Shown in pieces: positions 19,124-29,117 of a stretch of 64,000 nucleotides of DNA. The number at the start of each line of letters is the position of its first letter. Within the stretch, counting starts at the first letter, position 1. A program made the position numbers and the translations under genes. The notes under the pieces were generated by a model. The model saw only the letters and a list, made by a program, of their open reading frames with translations, did not search any database and was not told the origin of the DNA. This DNA comes from Zobellia uliginosa (lineage in GTDB: Bacteria; Bacteroidota; Bacteroidia; Flavobacteriales; Flavobacteriaceae): the NCBI RefSeq assembly GCF_018860745.1, contig NZ_JAHKPY010000002.1, forward strand, positions 434,001 to 498,000, written 5' to 3'.

Positions 19124-19773
19124 ATATACCGAAACTACATTACATATCTCAAGGAAAGACACCTGAAGAACATCTGGAAAACATTCAGAAAGCCTGTACT
19201 TCGGGTGCTGAACTCGTGCAATTACGACTAAAGAACGTAAAGAAAAGTGTGGTGCTTAAAACTGCTGAAAAGGCACGTGAAATAACGGCTCATTTTCAAA
19301 CACGGTTGATAATCAATGATCACTATCAAATCGCAAAAGAAGTAAAGGCTGACGGAGTGCATCTGGGTAAAACCGATGCTGACCCAGTTGTTGCTCGAAA
19401 ACATCTTGGTGATTACTATATAATCGGAGGTACGGCAAATACACTAGATGATTGCTTGGCTTTGGTGAAAAAGGGTGTTAATTATATTGGTTTGGGGCCT
19501 TTCCGTTTTACGACAACAAAGGAAAATTTGAGTCCTATTATCCCACTTATCGGTTATCAAAGTATTGTAGAAGAATTGAAAAGTGATATGCCCATTATCG
19601 CCATTGGTGGAATTACCTTAGATGATGTACCGGAAATTTTAAAAACCGGAGTTTATGGAATTGCAGCATCAGGTGAAATCACTAAAGATTTTAATAAAAT
19701 AAACACTTTTCATAAACTTTTAAAAGCACCTTCTACGAACGAACAGCTGTGGAATAGAGAAACAAATTTTTAG
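19120..19773 (+). CDS. thiE: Thiamine phosphate synthase ThiE
   Basis: 217 residues. It joins HMP-pyrophosphate to thiazole phosphate to give thiamine phosphate. The motifs are intact: VQLRLKN (33-39), [10 protein letters not shown] (63-72), ADGVHLGK (77-84), GLGPFRFT and AIGGITLDD. It overlaps the upstream thiE-like gene by 4 nt and lies 2 nt before thiG. HMP-phosphate kinase (ThiD) is not fused to it and is not encoded in this window, although ThiE needs its product. Confidence 0.96.
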   Translation: MNIPKLHYISQGKTPEEHLENIQKACTSGAELVQLRLKNVKKSVVLKTAEKAREITAHFQTRLIINDHYQIAKEVKADGVHLGKTDADPVVARKHLGDYYIIGGTANTLDDCLALVKKGVNYIGLGPFRFTTTKENLSPIIPLIGYQSIVEELKSDMPIIAIGGITLDDVPEILKTGVYGIAASGEITKDFNKINTFHKLLKAPSTNEQLWNRETNF

Positions 19774-19775
19774 AT

Positions 19776-20546
19776 ATGGCAGATGCACTTCAAATAGCGG
19801 ATAAGACTTTCAATTCAAGACTATTTACGGGTACGGGCAAGTTTTCGAGTTCCCAAAAAATGCGGGAAGCTATCTTGGCTTCGGAAAGTGAATTGGTTAC
19901 CGTTGCGCTTAAAAGAGTAGAGGTAGAGAACAAGTCAGATGATATGCTACAAAGCTTAAATGCGGAACATATTAATCTTTTGCCAAATACTTCGGGAGTA
20001 CGAACAGCTAAGGAAGCTATTTTTGCGGCACAATTGGCACGTGAGGCTTTAGAAACCAATTGGATGAAATTAGAAATTCATCCTGACCCAAGATATCTAT
20101 TGCCAGACCCTATTGAAACCCTAAAAGCTGCCGAAGAATTGGTGAAACTAGGTTTTGTAGTGATGCCTTATATTCATGCAGACCCGGTATTGTGCAAACG
20201 TTTGGAAGATGTGGGTGTACAATGTGTAATGCCTTTGGGTGCGCCTATAGGGAGTAATAAAGGTTTAAAAACAGATGATTTTCTTAAGATAATTATTGAA
20301 CAAAGTAATGTGCCAGTTATTGTAGATGCCGGTATTGGTGCGCCGTCTCATTCCGCTTATGCCATGGAATTGGGTGCGGATGCAGTTTTGGTGAACACGG
20401 CCATAGCAGTTTCCCAAAGTCCGGTTGAAATGGGAATAGCGTTTAAAATGGCGGTAGAGGCAGGTCGGATGGCCTACCGAGCTAAACTGGCACCAATGAA
20501 AGAAGTGGCAGAAGCAAGTAGTCCGTTGACTTCATTTTTAAACTAG
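19776..20546 (+). CDS. thiG: Thiazole synthase ThiG
   Basis: 256 residues, standard length. It forms the thiazole phosphate ring from deoxyxylulose phosphate, dehydroglycine and ThiS thiocarboxylate. The Schiff-base lysine is Lys98 in NWMKLEI, and the family blocks [25 protein letters not shown] and VDAGIGAPS are present. It follows thiE by 2 nt and precedes thiH by 9 nt; ThiG and ThiH are known to work as a complex. Confidence 0.98.
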   Translation: MADALQIADKTFNSRLFTGTGKFSSSQKMREAILASESELVTVALKRVEVENKSDDMLQSLNAEHINLLPNTSGVRTAKEAIFAAQLAREALETNWMKLEIHPDPRYLLPDPIETLKAAEELVKLGFVVMPYIHADPVLCKRLEDVGVQCVMPLGAPIGSNKGLKTDDFLKIIIEQSNVPVIVDAGIGAPSHSAYAMELGADAVLVNTAIAVSQSPVEMGIAFKMAVEAGRMAYRAKLAPMKEVAEASSPLTSFLN

Positions 20547-20555
20547 CTCAGATTT

Positions 20556-21662
20556 ATGTCCTTTAGAGAAACATTTGAAACATACGATTGGAATACGCTA
20601 GAGCGGGAAATTTATGCCGTGACGGAGGCTGATGTCGCATCGGTTTTAAAAAAGGACCTTATTTCTTTGGATGATTTTAAAACATTGATTTCTCCCGCAG
20701 CAAAACCTTTCTTAGAAGAAATGGCGCAACGCAGCCATGAGCTGACCAAGAAGCGTTTTGGGAATACCATACAGATGTATCTGCCCATGTATCTGTCCAA
20801 CGAATGTCAGAACATTTGTACCTATTGCGGATTTAGTATGACCAACAAAATTCCTCGGAAAACCTTGAGCGATACGGAGATTTTAAAAGAAGTTGCGCAT
20901 ATAAAGGAATTGGGTTATGACCATATTTTATTGGTTACCGGTGAAGCTAATAGAAAAGTGGGCGTCGCTTATATAAAACATGCCATTGAGTTGATAAAAA
21001 CGCATTTTTCTAATATCAGTATGGAGGTGCAGCCCATGGACCAAGAAGAATATGAAGAGTTGATGGAGGCTGGATTGTATGCTGTTTTGGTATATCAAGA
21101 AACGTATCATGAAGCTACTTACAAAGTCCACCATCCCAAAGGTAAAAAGTCGAATTTTCATTACCGATTAGATACCCCAGACCGATTAGGAAAAGCCGAA
21201 ATTCATAAAATAGGTTTAGGTGCTTTGTTCGGTTTGGAGGACTGGCGGGTTGATAGTTTTTATACGGCCTTGCACTTAAAATATATGGAGAAGACCTACT
21301 GGAAAACGAAATACAGTATTTCATTTCCGCGATTGAGACCGCATCAAGGTGATGTACAGCCCAAAGTAGAAATGACAGATTCTGATTTAGTTCAACTAAT
21401 TTGTGCATACCGGCTTTTAGATGAAGATGTAGAACTTTCCATGTCTACAAGGGAAAGTGAAACTTTCCGGAACAATATTATAAAACTGGGAATTACATCT
21501 ATCAGTGCGGAATCTAAAACCAATCCGGGTGGTTATACAGCGGAACCGGAATCTTTAGAACAGTTTGAGATTTCTGATGAACGCTCTACAGCGGAAATTA
21601 AAGAAATGATAAAGAAACAAGGGTATGAACCTGTTTTTAAAGATTGGGAAATTTTTGCTTGA
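20556..21662 (+). CDS. thiH: 2-iminoacetate synthase ThiH (radical SAM)
   Basis: 368 residues. It cleaves tyrosine to dehydroglycine for ThiG. The radical SAM cluster motif CxxxCxxC is present as Cys84, Cys88 and Cys91, and further family blocks (VTGEANRKVG, VQPMDQEEYE, SFPRLRPHQG, STRESETFRN) are seen. Using ThiH rather than the oxygen-dependent glycine oxidase ThiO is typical of Bacteroidota. It is the last gene of the operon; a convergent gene ends 17 nt later. Confidence 0.97.
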   Translation: MSFRETFETYDWNTLEREIYAVTEADVASVLKKDLISLDDFKTLISPAAKPFLEEMAQRSHELTKKRFGNTIQMYLPMYLSNECQNICTYCGFSMTNKIPRKTLSDTEILKEVAHIKELGYDHILLVTGEANRKVGVAYIKHAIELIKTHFSNISMEVQPMDQEEYEELMEAGLYAVLVYQETYHEATYKVHHPKGKKSNFHYRLDTPDRLGKAEIHKIGLGALFGLEDWRVDSFYTALHLKYMEKTYWKTKYSISFPRLRPHQGDVQPKVEMTDSDLVQLICAYRLLDEDVELSMSTRESETFRNNIIKLGITSISAESKTNPGGYTAEPESLEQFEISDERSTAEIKEMIKKQGYEPVFKDWEIFA

Positions 21663-21679
21663 TTTTGAGTACTATCGAC

Positions 21680-22540
21680 TTAAAGAGTACCAAATATTTT
21701 GGTAAATCGTTCCGGTAAATTATCGATTATGTATACCTGCTCTTCTGTAAAAGGGTGTGTAAAATCCAGTGAATAGGCGTGTAAGTAGAGTCCTTTTCCC
21801 GTTAAGATAAGACCTTCTTTACCATACATCTGGTCTCCTAGAATAGGGTTGCCAATAGAAGCCAAATGTTTTCGTAACTGATGACGCCGTCCCGTTTTTG
21901 GGTCAAGTTTTACCAAGTTTAAAAAACCATACTTTTCCGAAGTCACTGATTGAATAACTTCAAAAAAACTTTCTGAAGGTTTCCCATCAATTGGAGCATT
22001 GATTTTTCCGTGCGGGGGCATTTCTCCAATAGTAACTGCATAGTAGACTTTCTGAATTTTTTTATTCTCAAAAAGTTGATTGAGATTACGAATGGCACTT
22101 CCTGTTTTTCCCGTTAACAATACACCTGTTGTGGCATAGTCCAACCTGTGTACAGGTTGTGGTTTGGTTACGTCAGTTAAAGCACTTGGTTGTAAGTTTT
22201 GAGGTAAAGCATGAGCTATGGTTTTAAAACCATTACCACTTACTAGAATCCCGGCAGGTTTGTGGAGTATAGCAAGATGTTCGTCCTCATACAGAACCTG
22301 CAATGGAAATACTAACTTTTTACTGGAACTTATTTCTTTCGGAATAGCTAATGTAATGGTTTCACCGCCGCGTATATAGGTAGCTGTCGTTGCAATTATA
22401 TTGTCTACTTCCACATATTTTTTTTTGATAACTTTCTTTAATGCCGATTTGGTGGGAACGGACATAAAAATTCCAACTCCATACTCTTGAAGTCGGATTG
22501 GAGATGAAAGTGGCGGAACGATATGGCTTTTGATAGCCAT
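21680..22540 (-). CDS. RluA-family pseudouridine synthase
   Basis: 286 residues. An N-terminal S4-like/variable region (1-75) is followed by a PseudoU_synth_2 domain (about 84-270). The catalytic motif is HRLDYATTG with Asp134; Tyr replaces the more usual Lys or Arg after the Asp. GRRHQLRKHL and GNPILGDQMYG are the other hallmark blocks. It modifies rRNA or tRNA uridines, but the exact target (RluC, RluD or TruC type) cannot be told from sequence alone. It is convergent with thiH, and no operon partner lies upstream within 80 nt. Confidence 0.92.
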   Translation of the reverse strand: MAIKSHIVPPLSSPIRLQEYGVGIFMSVPTKSALKKVIKKKYVEVDNIIATTATYIRGGETITLAIPKEISSSKKLVFPLQVLYEDEHLAILHKPAGILVSGNGFKTIAHALPQNLQPSALTDVTKPQPVHRLDYATTGVLLTGKTGSAIRNLNQLFENKKIQKVYYAVTIGEMPPHGKINAPIDGKPSESFFEVIQSVTSEKYGFLNLVKLDPKTGRRHQLRKHLASIGNPILGDQMYGKEGLILTGKGLYLHAYSLDFTHPFTEEQVYIIDNLPERFTKIFGTL

Positions 22541-22620
22541 TTTTTAACAGGATAAGTGAAATGTAAAGCTACTTAATTTTAGTAAGCATTCTTTCTTTAA
22601 GGAAATAAATCTACTCTTGT

Positions 22621-23688
22621 CTAATATATGGTTGACCAATCAAGCTCGTGTAAATCGGAATAACCCCACTCACCAAATCGTCCAAAGGGGAGAACTCCAT
22701 TTTCTTTGAGTTTATCAATACTTTTAAGAGTGCTAGGTTCTGTTACAAGTTCTAAAGGATAACTCATGGGTACAAAGAGTTCTTGAGCAAATTCTAGTTC
22801 CTTTATGCTAGGAACCAATTCTTGAACTCTTTTCCTTATTTTTTCAATGGGTATTTGACCCTGTTTATCACTTCTTAATTGGGCGAGTAAAAAGTCATTT
22901 TTTATAGAGAAAATACGAAGAATATCAGAATTGAAATCGCAATCGTAGACTACTTGATTTTCGTCAAAACCGTCTTTATACTTAAAAAAATAAAAGTATG
23001 CGCTAGCGTAGTCGGTATTATGGTTATGCTTTAATCCGCAAAGGTCTAGCAAATAATGAAATGGTATAGTAGAAACCAATTTTTCATATTTAATAATACA
23101 GTCATTGGTATGCACCTCTTTTTTTTCAATATCTATTTTCTGAAGATTAGCAAAATTCAATACTTCAGGATTTAACTTGTTAATAGCATATTTAAAAATT
23201 GATTTTCCGTTTACATAACCTATTCTGGTATTACCGCTTTTGGATATGTAGTGTCTTTTAATTTTATCCTGAACTTGACTGAAAGGTTTCGAAAGCATAG
23301 AATCGCCCCATTGTTTCAGTCCAAGGCATAATCTCTGGTCAATACCTTGATTAGAGAGCATGAAAGATGCTAGTGAGCCCTGTTCTATAGTGTGGTCTTT
23401 ATAATTAAAATTAGTCAGTTCGGAAAAACTAACCGAAATAGGCTTTTGTTTTGGTACATCATCGAATAAATCTGAATTGTAAAGCTCAGATTCTTCAACA
23501 GGAAAAATGGGTAGTGGGCTAAAACGGGTGCCTTCGTGTTCTATTGAAAAGATTGGTGTAGAATTCTCATTCCTAAGTATCAGAATATCTTCGTGATTGT
23601 TTGTTTTAAGTAATTTGTGATAGGCAATTAAAGAAGCATAACCATATCCTAATAAACAATTTTTAACGTGCACCGTTTTGGTATTCAT
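22621..23688 (-). CDS. Unrecognised protein with amine-oxidase/UDP-galactopyranose mutase-like features
   Basis: 355 residues; I do not recognise a named gene. The N-terminus VKNCLLGYGYASL (8-20) resembles a degenerate FAD/NAD-binding Rossmann start (normally GxGxxG). The end, GVLPFGRFGEWGYSDLHELDW, resembles the GRYGEWxY...D tail of flavin amine-oxidase and protoporphyrinogen-oxidase-like proteins acting on sugars or isoprenoids. No signal peptide or transmembrane segment is seen. It stands alone with AT-rich gaps of 80 and 460 nt on its two sides. Altered glycine-loop residues raise the possibility of weak or no cofactor binding. The function is unknown; the family assignment is an inference. 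Confidence 0.72.
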   Translation of the reverse strand: MNTKTVHVKNCLLGYGYASLIAYHKLLKTNNHEDILILRNENSTPIFSIEHEGTRFSPLPIFPVEESELYNSDLFDDVPKQKPISVSFSELTNFNYKDHTIEQGSLASFMLSNQGIDQRLCLGLKQWGDSMLSKPFSQVQDKIKRHYISKSGNTRIGYVNGKSIFKYAINKLNPEVLNFANLQKIDIEKKEVHTNDCIIKYEKLVSTIPFHYLLDLCGLKHNHNTDYASAYFYFFKYKDGFDENQVVYDCDFNSDILRIFSIKNDFLLAQLRSDKQGQIPIEKIRKRVQELVPSIKELEFAQELFVPMSYPLELVTEPSTLKSIDKLKENGVLPFGRFGEWGYSDLHELDWSTIY

Positions 23689-24148
23689 GCAAAATGACTT
23701 TTTAATCGTTTAAAGCTTAATTTTTCGCTTCAAATATCAAGGTATTTATTTTATGTGCCCAATCTTTTGTAGTTAGGGCGAAGATAGTGTCATTAATTAA
23801 AATTGAAACGTTCAAATTAAAATAATCGATTAAAGTCCAAATGTATCGACCGAATTATGTTTTGTAAGAGTTTTAGATTTTAATTAGTATATGTTTTACA
23901 CTTTAAATTTGCTCCTTATATTTGATGATTACAAAATCTGATGTAGTAAAATACTTATTATTATTATGAGGTATAAAACAATAGCTTTAATATAGTTTTA
24001 GAAAGTTAAGCAGTTCTAGCTAGCGGGAGTTTTATATCTATGCGCTTTGAGAAAAATAGCAGCTAAAAATTCGTATCAAATAGCTATGGCGAACACTTGG
24101 ACAAATAAGATTAATGAAGTTACGAATCAGTTTTATTAAATCAGCAAT
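23689..24148. other. AT-rich gene-free gap (460 nt)
   Basis: No ORF above about 20 codons looks real. A minus-strand -7 box (complement of CAAATGTA, 23838-23845) could serve the gene at 22621-23688. Two plus-strand TAnnTTTG boxes, TAAATTTG (23904-23911) and TATATTTG (23917-23924), point into DNA with no plus-strand gene. A small RNA is possible but nothing supports it further. Confidence 0.4.
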
Positions 24149-24898
24149 TTATCTTCTAGCCGTGATTTTCTTTTGATCGTATTTTCTTTTAACCTTTATA
24201 AAATGGTAACGGACATCATCGTAAAATAAGCTACTTAGCAGAATAACAGCTGCTACTAGTAAAGTATTGAGTTTAAGATTTGCTCTGGAATAAAGAAATC
24301 CGCCTATTAATCCTCCACTAAAAAAGAATAGAATAATATAAATACGAAGTTTAATGGTGGACTTTAATTTTGCTCGGTTCGGGTGCAATCTTGGAAAAAA
24401 TAGTTGGGATAATTCTATACCCAGATCGGTAAATAGTCCAGTTAAGTGGGTAGTTCTGACAACTGCATTAGATATTTTCGTAACATATGAGTTTTGAAGT
24501 CCCATGGCAAAAAGTAATGAACAAGCAATTATATCAGGATATTCAATAGCAATTAAATTACTTGTTAAGGCTATTGAGACTAAAATGACGCATTCTATTA
24601 TCGTGGGAATAACAAATACGTTCAGTTTTTTATTAGCTTTAAATTTTTCTATCAGAAAGCTTGAAAGAAACGAACCGAAAAGAAAAGAAAAGAGATAGAG
24701 AAAATAAATAGTTCCTTTCCAGAACTTAAAATTTGCAACGTCATAAATGAACAGCGCAAAATGGCCTGTGACATTGGTAGTCAATTGTGTAATTGATAAA
24801 AATCCTGTTACATTAACGATGCCCGCTACTAAAGACAATACTGTAGCAATTTGCAGATTGTGCGTTAATGTCCTGCTTTTGCCTTGATGTCTGAACAT
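24149..24898 (-). CDS. YoaK/DUF1275 family membrane protein
   Basis: 249 residues with about six hydrophobic segments (starting near residues 17, 58, 93, 121, 184 and 211), so an inner-membrane protein. The family signatures are NVTGHFA near residue 42 and the central FAMGLQNSYV...RTTHLTGLFTDLG block. DUF1275 proteins are widespread and have no firmly established substrate. It is a solitary gene between two gaps of 460 and 370 nt. The C-terminus is a basic tail. Confidence 0.88.
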   Translation of the reverse strand: MFRHQGKSRTLTHNLQIATVLSLVAGIVNVTGFLSITQLTTNVTGHFALFIYDVANFKFWKGTIYFLYLFSFLFGSFLSSFLIEKFKANKKLNVFVIPTIIECVILVSIALTSNLIAIEYPDIIACSLLFAMGLQNSYVTKISNAVVRTTHLTGLFTDLGIELSQLFFPRLHPNRAKLKSTIKLRIYIILFFFSGGLIGGFLYSRANLKLNTLLVAAVILLSSLFYDDVRYHFIKVKRKYDQKKITARR

Positions 24899-25268
24899 TC
24901 ACTCTTCATTTATCTAATTGCATAATACAAAGTTCTAACTTTTTTTAAGTCAAACACTTATTTTGATCTGTTATTTGCCAACCAAATCGTAAAGTCAGGA
25001 CTGTCAATAGGCAGGGATAGTATATCTTAACGTACAATAATAAGCAGAAAGATTTCTTTTCTTAGTAGCAAAGGCGGTACGTATCTATCTGTTGATAATC
25101 ATAATTTAAATGTAATGAAATTAGAAAAATCGGTAAGAGCAACCGGTTATACGAATTAATTAGACATTATTTTTCGAAAATACAATAGTCGATAAGCTCC
25201 AGCAAACATGTTGATTTACGAAATATAGAATCAGTTATTTTAGCATATTTGATAAGAGAGACTTTTTT
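24899..25268. other. Gene-free gap (370 nt)
   Basis: AT-rich; no ORF, RNA gene or strong hairpin recognised. A near-match to a minus-strand -7 box (CAAAGTTC, 24928-24935) may serve the DUF1275 gene. Confidence 0.4.
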
Positions 25269-25883
25269 TTAGATCATCTTAAAATCCAACAATAATTCTC
25301 CTTCAATTGAAGCTTGTAGATGGTCGCCTTTGAAGGTTTGTCCTGCTCCTGATGCGGGTGTGCCGGTAAATATCATATCTCCAGGATTTAGGGTCATAAA
25401 AGTGGATACAAAGCTAATTATCTCGCCAAAATTATAAATAATGAAATTGGTATTTCCTACCTGTTTTTGCTCTCCGTTTATTACCAAATCAAAATTGATA
25501 TTGTTTAAGTCCGGAAAATCGGAAATAGGTTTAAAACTAGAAATCGGGGAGGCTCCATCAAATCCTTTGGCAAGTGCCCATGGTTGTTTTTTCTCTCTGC
25601 TTGCGGTAAGAACATCTTTTGCCGTGTAGTCAATACCAATGGCCATTTCGGAGATATATGAGTTTGCGTCTTCTAAGGCAATATCTTTTCCTTGTTTTCC
25701 GATTTTAACAACCAATTCTACTTCGTAAAAGAGCTGGTTTGTTATTGACGGAAAAACAATGTCTTTATTATCTGTAACTAAAGATGAATCTGGTTTTGTG
25801 AATATTAATTGCGTATCATTCTTTAGTCCGCTTATTTCAGATTTTTTGTTTACATAATTCTTTCCGATGCCTATAACTTTCAT
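25269..25883 (-). CDS. Fumarylacetoacetate hydrolase (FAH) family protein
   Basis: 204 residues, the compact single-domain form of the FAH family (acylpyruvase/oxaloacetate decarboxylase/isomerase group). The metal-binding acidic residues are visible as Glu54 and Glu56 in FYEVELVV and Asp85 in GIDYTAKD, and the C-terminal block GDMIFTGTPASGAG is typical. It probably cleaves or decarboxylates a small 2-keto acid in the cytoplasm; the substrate cannot be read from sequence. It lies 93 nt downstream of the amidohydrolase gene on the same strand and may share its transcript. Confidence 0.92.
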   Translation of the reverse strand: MKVIGIGKNYVNKKSEISGLKNDTQLIFTKPDSSLVTDNKDIVFPSITNQLFYEVELVVKIGKQGKDIALEDANSYISEMAIGIDYTAKDVLTASREKKQPWALAKGFDGASPISSFKPISDFPDLNNINFDLVINGEQKQVGNTNFIIYNFGEIISFVSTFMTLNPGDMIFTGTPASGAGQTFKGDHLQASIEGELLLDFKMI

Positions 25884-25976
25884 ATTATTTAATTTTCCAG
25901 TGTTTGATTGATTATTAAAGCGCTAAAAATAGAGTTTTACGGGGTTTAGGTACTGTTTTAATTTAATTATTTATTC

Positions 25977-27617
25977 TTAAGGAATTTTTTCATAGACCTT
26001 TTTACCTCCAACAAAAGTTTGTAACACCATTACATCTTTAATTTTTTTTGGATCAAGAGTAGTCAAATCTTCACTTAGAACAACAAAATCTGCTAGTTTA
26101 CCTTTTGCCAGAGTTCCTTTAATATTTTCGTCAAAAGAGCTGTATGCAGCATCTTTTGTGTAGGCTTTTAGTGCCTGCGATGCTGTAATCTTTTCCTTCG
26201 GAACCCATCCTTCAGGGTATTTTCCATCTAAGGTTTGTCGTGTAGTTGCAGCGTAGATACCAAGAATAGGAGAGGCAGGAGCTACGGGCCAGTCACTGCT
26301 AAAAACTACAGTTGCATTGGCATCTAACAGTGATTTAAAAGCATAAGTAGTCTTAATACGTTCCAGACCGATTAGTACCTCGGCCCATCTACCATCATCA
26401 ATGGAATGGTAAGGTTGCATGCTGGCAATTACATTTAGTTTAGAAAACCTGTTTATATCTGTTGGACTCAAATGCTGGGCATGTTCAATTCTTAATCGTC
26501 TGTCTTTTTCGCCGTTCTTATGGATAATTTTTTCATAGCTATTTAACAAGGAGTTATTTGCCCTATCACCAATGGCATGAACAGTAATCTGAAAACCTTT
26601 TTCATCGGCCTCCATAATCCAATTGTTTAAGCTATCCTGATTAACAATTAAAAGGCCTTTACTATCTTTTGCATCTGAATAAGGTTCAATGAATGCAGCG
26701 GTATGCGAGCCTAAAGAACCATCAACAAAACCCTTGAGCAACCCATTTTTCAACCATTTTGACTTACTGGTATTTTTGGCCACGGATTTCCATTTTTTAA
26801 GAGGGTCAGCGGTGTAAACTCTAATTTTTAATTGATTATTGGTATACATATCATCCATTACCTCAAAACCTCCTAGACTATCTACATCATGAATGGTGGT
26901 AACTCCTTGTGAAAGTAAATACTCCTGGGCTTGGTTAATGGCATTTTCTTTTTCTTCTTTAGATAGGGAAGGTATTTTATTTAAAACCAGATACATGGCT
27001 TCGCTTTTTAAAATACCTGTTGGTTCTCCATTGGGGTCTTTAACTATTTCTCCATTTCCTACATTTGGTGTGTTTCTATCAATACCGGCAATTTTTAATG
27101 CTGCGGAATTAGCCAAAATCATATGACCGTCCATTCTATAGATAGCAACAGGATTTTCATGGGTGAACTTATCAATCCACTTTTTAGTGGGCAGTTCGCC
27201 ACCCCATAGGGTATGGTCCCAATTTCCTTCTACAATCCATTGGTCTGGTTTTATTTTTTTTGTGAACGAAGCTATTCTGTCAATAAATTCTTTTTTTGTT
27301 TTGGCATCTCTCAATTGCACGCTTAAAAGGCTGTTGCCACCCATTAATAAATGTACATGAGTATCAATAAATCCCGGGGTAATGAAATTTCCTAGGGCAT
27401 CAACAATTTTAGTGGATTCACTTTTAAATTTCATAACTTCTTTTAATGAACCAATAGCTAAAATAGAATCACCTTTAACAGCAATAGCTTCAGCCTTGGG
27501 GTTGTCAATATCTCCGGTCCAAATGTTAGCATTCGTAACTAAAAGGTCCGCAGAAGGCTTCTCTGTTGTACAGGAAGTTAATACAATGGTGATGAGAAAT
27601 AATAAAAATTTATTCAT
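25977..27617 (-). CDS. Exported amidohydrolase family 3 lipoprotein (YtcJ-like)
   Basis: 546 residues. A lipoprotein signal peptide ends at VLTSC (Cys16), so it is membrane-anchored outside the cytoplasm. The metal-dependent hydrolase core has HVH (His87, His89) in PGFIDTHVHL, later HAIGDRAN, RIEHAQHL and FSSDWPV, and the C-terminal GKLADFVVL block. This matches the YtcJ/amidohydrolase_3 family of N-substituted amide or formamide hydrolases; the substrate is unknown. It starts 39 nt after the serine-hydrolase gene and is probably co-transcribed with it. Confidence 0.94.
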   Translation of the reverse strand: MNKFLLFLITIVLTSCTTEKPSADLLVTNANIWTGDIDNPKAEAIAVKGDSILAIGSLKEVMKFKSESTKIVDALGNFITPGFIDTHVHLLMGGNSLLSVQLRDAKTKKEFIDRIASFTKKIKPDQWIVEGNWDHTLWGGELPTKKWIDKFTHENPVAIYRMDGHMILANSAALKIAGIDRNTPNVGNGEIVKDPNGEPTGILKSEAMYLVLNKIPSLSKEEKENAINQAQEYLLSQGVTTIHDVDSLGGFEVMDDMYTNNQLKIRVYTADPLKKWKSVAKNTSKSKWLKNGLLKGFVDGSLGSHTAAFIEPYSDAKDSKGLLIVNQDSLNNWIMEADEKGFQITVHAIGDRANNSLLNSYEKIIHKNGEKDRRLRIEHAQHLSPTDINRFSKLNVIASMQPYHSIDDGRWAEVLIGLERIKTTYAFKSLLDANATVVFSSDWPVAPASPILGIYAATTRQTLDGKYPEGWVPKEKITASQALKAYTKDAAYSSFDENIKGTLAKGKLADFVVLSEDLTTLDPKKIKDVMVLQTFVGGKKVYEKIP

Positions 27618-27656
27618 TATGTTGAAGTTTAATATCCTTGGAGATTTTTTAGGTAG

Positions 27657-28760
27657 TTACTCTTTTTCATGTCCGTTTACGAATGTGGGTATAAAAATAT
27701 CGTTCATTATTGCAAAAGCTAAATTAGCATCTTTTGAGTTGTATGCGCCTCCTGTGAATACAGCAACTAAATCCATTTCTGGAAGAATTATAATATACTG
27801 TCCTCCATTTCCGCTTGCAGTTTTAGAAGTTGTAAGCCTTTCACCTAATTTGAAAGGTATATTCCACCATAAATAGGCATAATCGTTTCCTGAAAGCTGT
27901 GTTTTGGTTGTAGTCGATTCTGTGACCCATTTCTCTGATATGATTTGCTTCCCGTTCCATGCTCCGTTATTTAGTATCAACTGGCCAATTTTAGCCATGT
28001 CGCGAGGTGTCATATATAATCTTTTGGCTGAGGGAATAACCTCTTTTTTTGATGTATGACCCCATCTTTTATTAGTGATTTTTAAAGGAACAAATAGGTA
28101 TTTGTCAGCAAATTCATCAATTGTCATTCCTGATGCTTGACTAATTATTTCCGCTACCATGACCGTACCGATTGAACAGTAGTTTGATACCGTACCTGGC
28201 TCATAAACCATAGGTAAATCGATTGCATATTGCAGCCAGTCTTTTTGCCTGTATATTTTATCTTCTTGCCCTTCTGATTTTTTATCCCAGTCATTGCAAT
28301 CAAGTCCACTAGACATGGTTAAAAGATTTTTTATGGTAATTCTCTTCTTCTTTAGGTCGAGGTTCTTTTGTGGGATAGGAGCTTTAAGGTATTTTGATAT
28401 GGGGTCGTCAATGCTTTCAATAAAACCTTTATCAATAGCAATACCCATTAAAATAGACCTAATGCTTTTTGTTGAAGACCGAAGGTCATGAGGTTCATTT
28501 ACAGAATATCCTTTAAAGTACTCCTCTATAATAAGTTCATTGTTCTTGATTAATAGAACGCTATGAATCTTGTTTTTTCTAGTTTTTATTTGATTGAATA
28601 ATTTGTAAATCAATGTGGTGTCAACCTCTTGCGATTTAAGATTGATAGTTTTCCATCCATCACCTAAGACCTCTGGTTGGGAGTAGAGATAGCTTTCTTG
28701 AGCATAGCAAAGTGGACTTGCAAAAAGTACCAAAAGGATAAAAATCGCTATGTTTTTCAT
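27657..28760 (-). CDS. Secreted serine hydrolase, class C beta-lactamase fold
   Basis: 367 residues with a signal peptide (about 1-20, ending CYA-Q). Catalytic SxxK is Ser95-Ser-Thr-Lys98. The second motif is Tyr194-Cys-Ser196 where most members have Tyr-x-Asn, and GNGGQ near the C-terminus replaces the usual KTG/HTG. These features fit the beta-lactamase-related esterase/peptidase group (COG1680) rather than a drug-resistance enzyme. It acts in the periplasm or outside. It is the first gene of a likely three-gene unit with the amidohydrolase and FAH-family genes; a shared substrate is possible but unproven. Confidence 0.93.
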   Translation of the reverse strand: MKNIAIFILLVLFASPLCYAQESYLYSQPEVLGDGWKTINLKSQEVDTTLIYKLFNQIKTRKNKIHSVLLIKNNELIIEEYFKGYSVNEPHDLRSSTKSIRSILMGIAIDKGFIESIDDPISKYLKAPIPQKNLDLKKKRITIKNLLTMSSGLDCNDWDKKSEGQEDKIYRQKDWLQYAIDLPMVYEPGTVSNYCSIGTVMVAEIISQASGMTIDEFADKYLFVPLKITNKRWGHTSKKEVIPSAKRLYMTPRDMAKIGQLILNNGAWNGKQIISEKWVTESTTTKTQLSGNDYAYLWWNIPFKLGERLTTSKTASGNGGQYIIILPEMDLVAVFTGGAYNSKDANLAFAIMNDIFIPTFVNGHEKE

Positions 28761-29117
28761 TATCAGGTATACATATTAAAATATGAAGGTACAGCGGATA
28801 AATTGGATGTTCAATTTCTATCTTAGATATTATCCATGTCTTTTTTGAGTAGCAGGTCTTATTCTTGTACTATATCCTTATTCTTAAAATTTAACCCGGA
28901 AGTCCTCTTAGTCTTATAAGTAAAGCGTAATAGTAAAATGTGCCAGTGGTTAAATGATTTATAAGTTGAGCTAAACCAGTACATCCCAATCAACTTATGT
29001 ATCAATAGATTACCTTCAAACTTGTCTAAACAGCAAGGGGGGGGCATTTTATAGAATACTTGTTTTGGTTCCGAGGTAAATTCTACGCTATAATAACATA
29101 CGTAGAAATATTATTGA
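28761..29117. other. Gene-free gap with a G8 homopolymer
   Basis: No convincing gene. A 62-codon minus-strand frame (28859-29047) begins with an ATG reading straight into the C8 complement of the G8 run at 29037-29044 and has no recognisable similarity. The G8 tract stands out in this AT-rich DNA. Confidence 0.4.

Noticed and set aside
21663-21712. Possible terminator between thiH and the pseudouridine synthase gene
   Set aside because: The GTAC repeats can form only a short interrupted stem; too weak to call.
23904-23924. Two plus-strand -7 boxes suggesting a small RNA
   Set aside because: No -33 elements, no terminator and no conserved structure found; TAnnTTTG occurs by chance in AT-rich DNA.
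24069-24127. Inverted repeat ATTCGTA / TACGAAT
   Set aside because: Only 7 bp with a 45-nt loop; expected by chance.
28859-29047. 62-codon minus-strand frame starting in the poly-C run
   Set aside because: No similarity I can recognise, low-quality start and no promoter; kept only as a note on the G8 tract.
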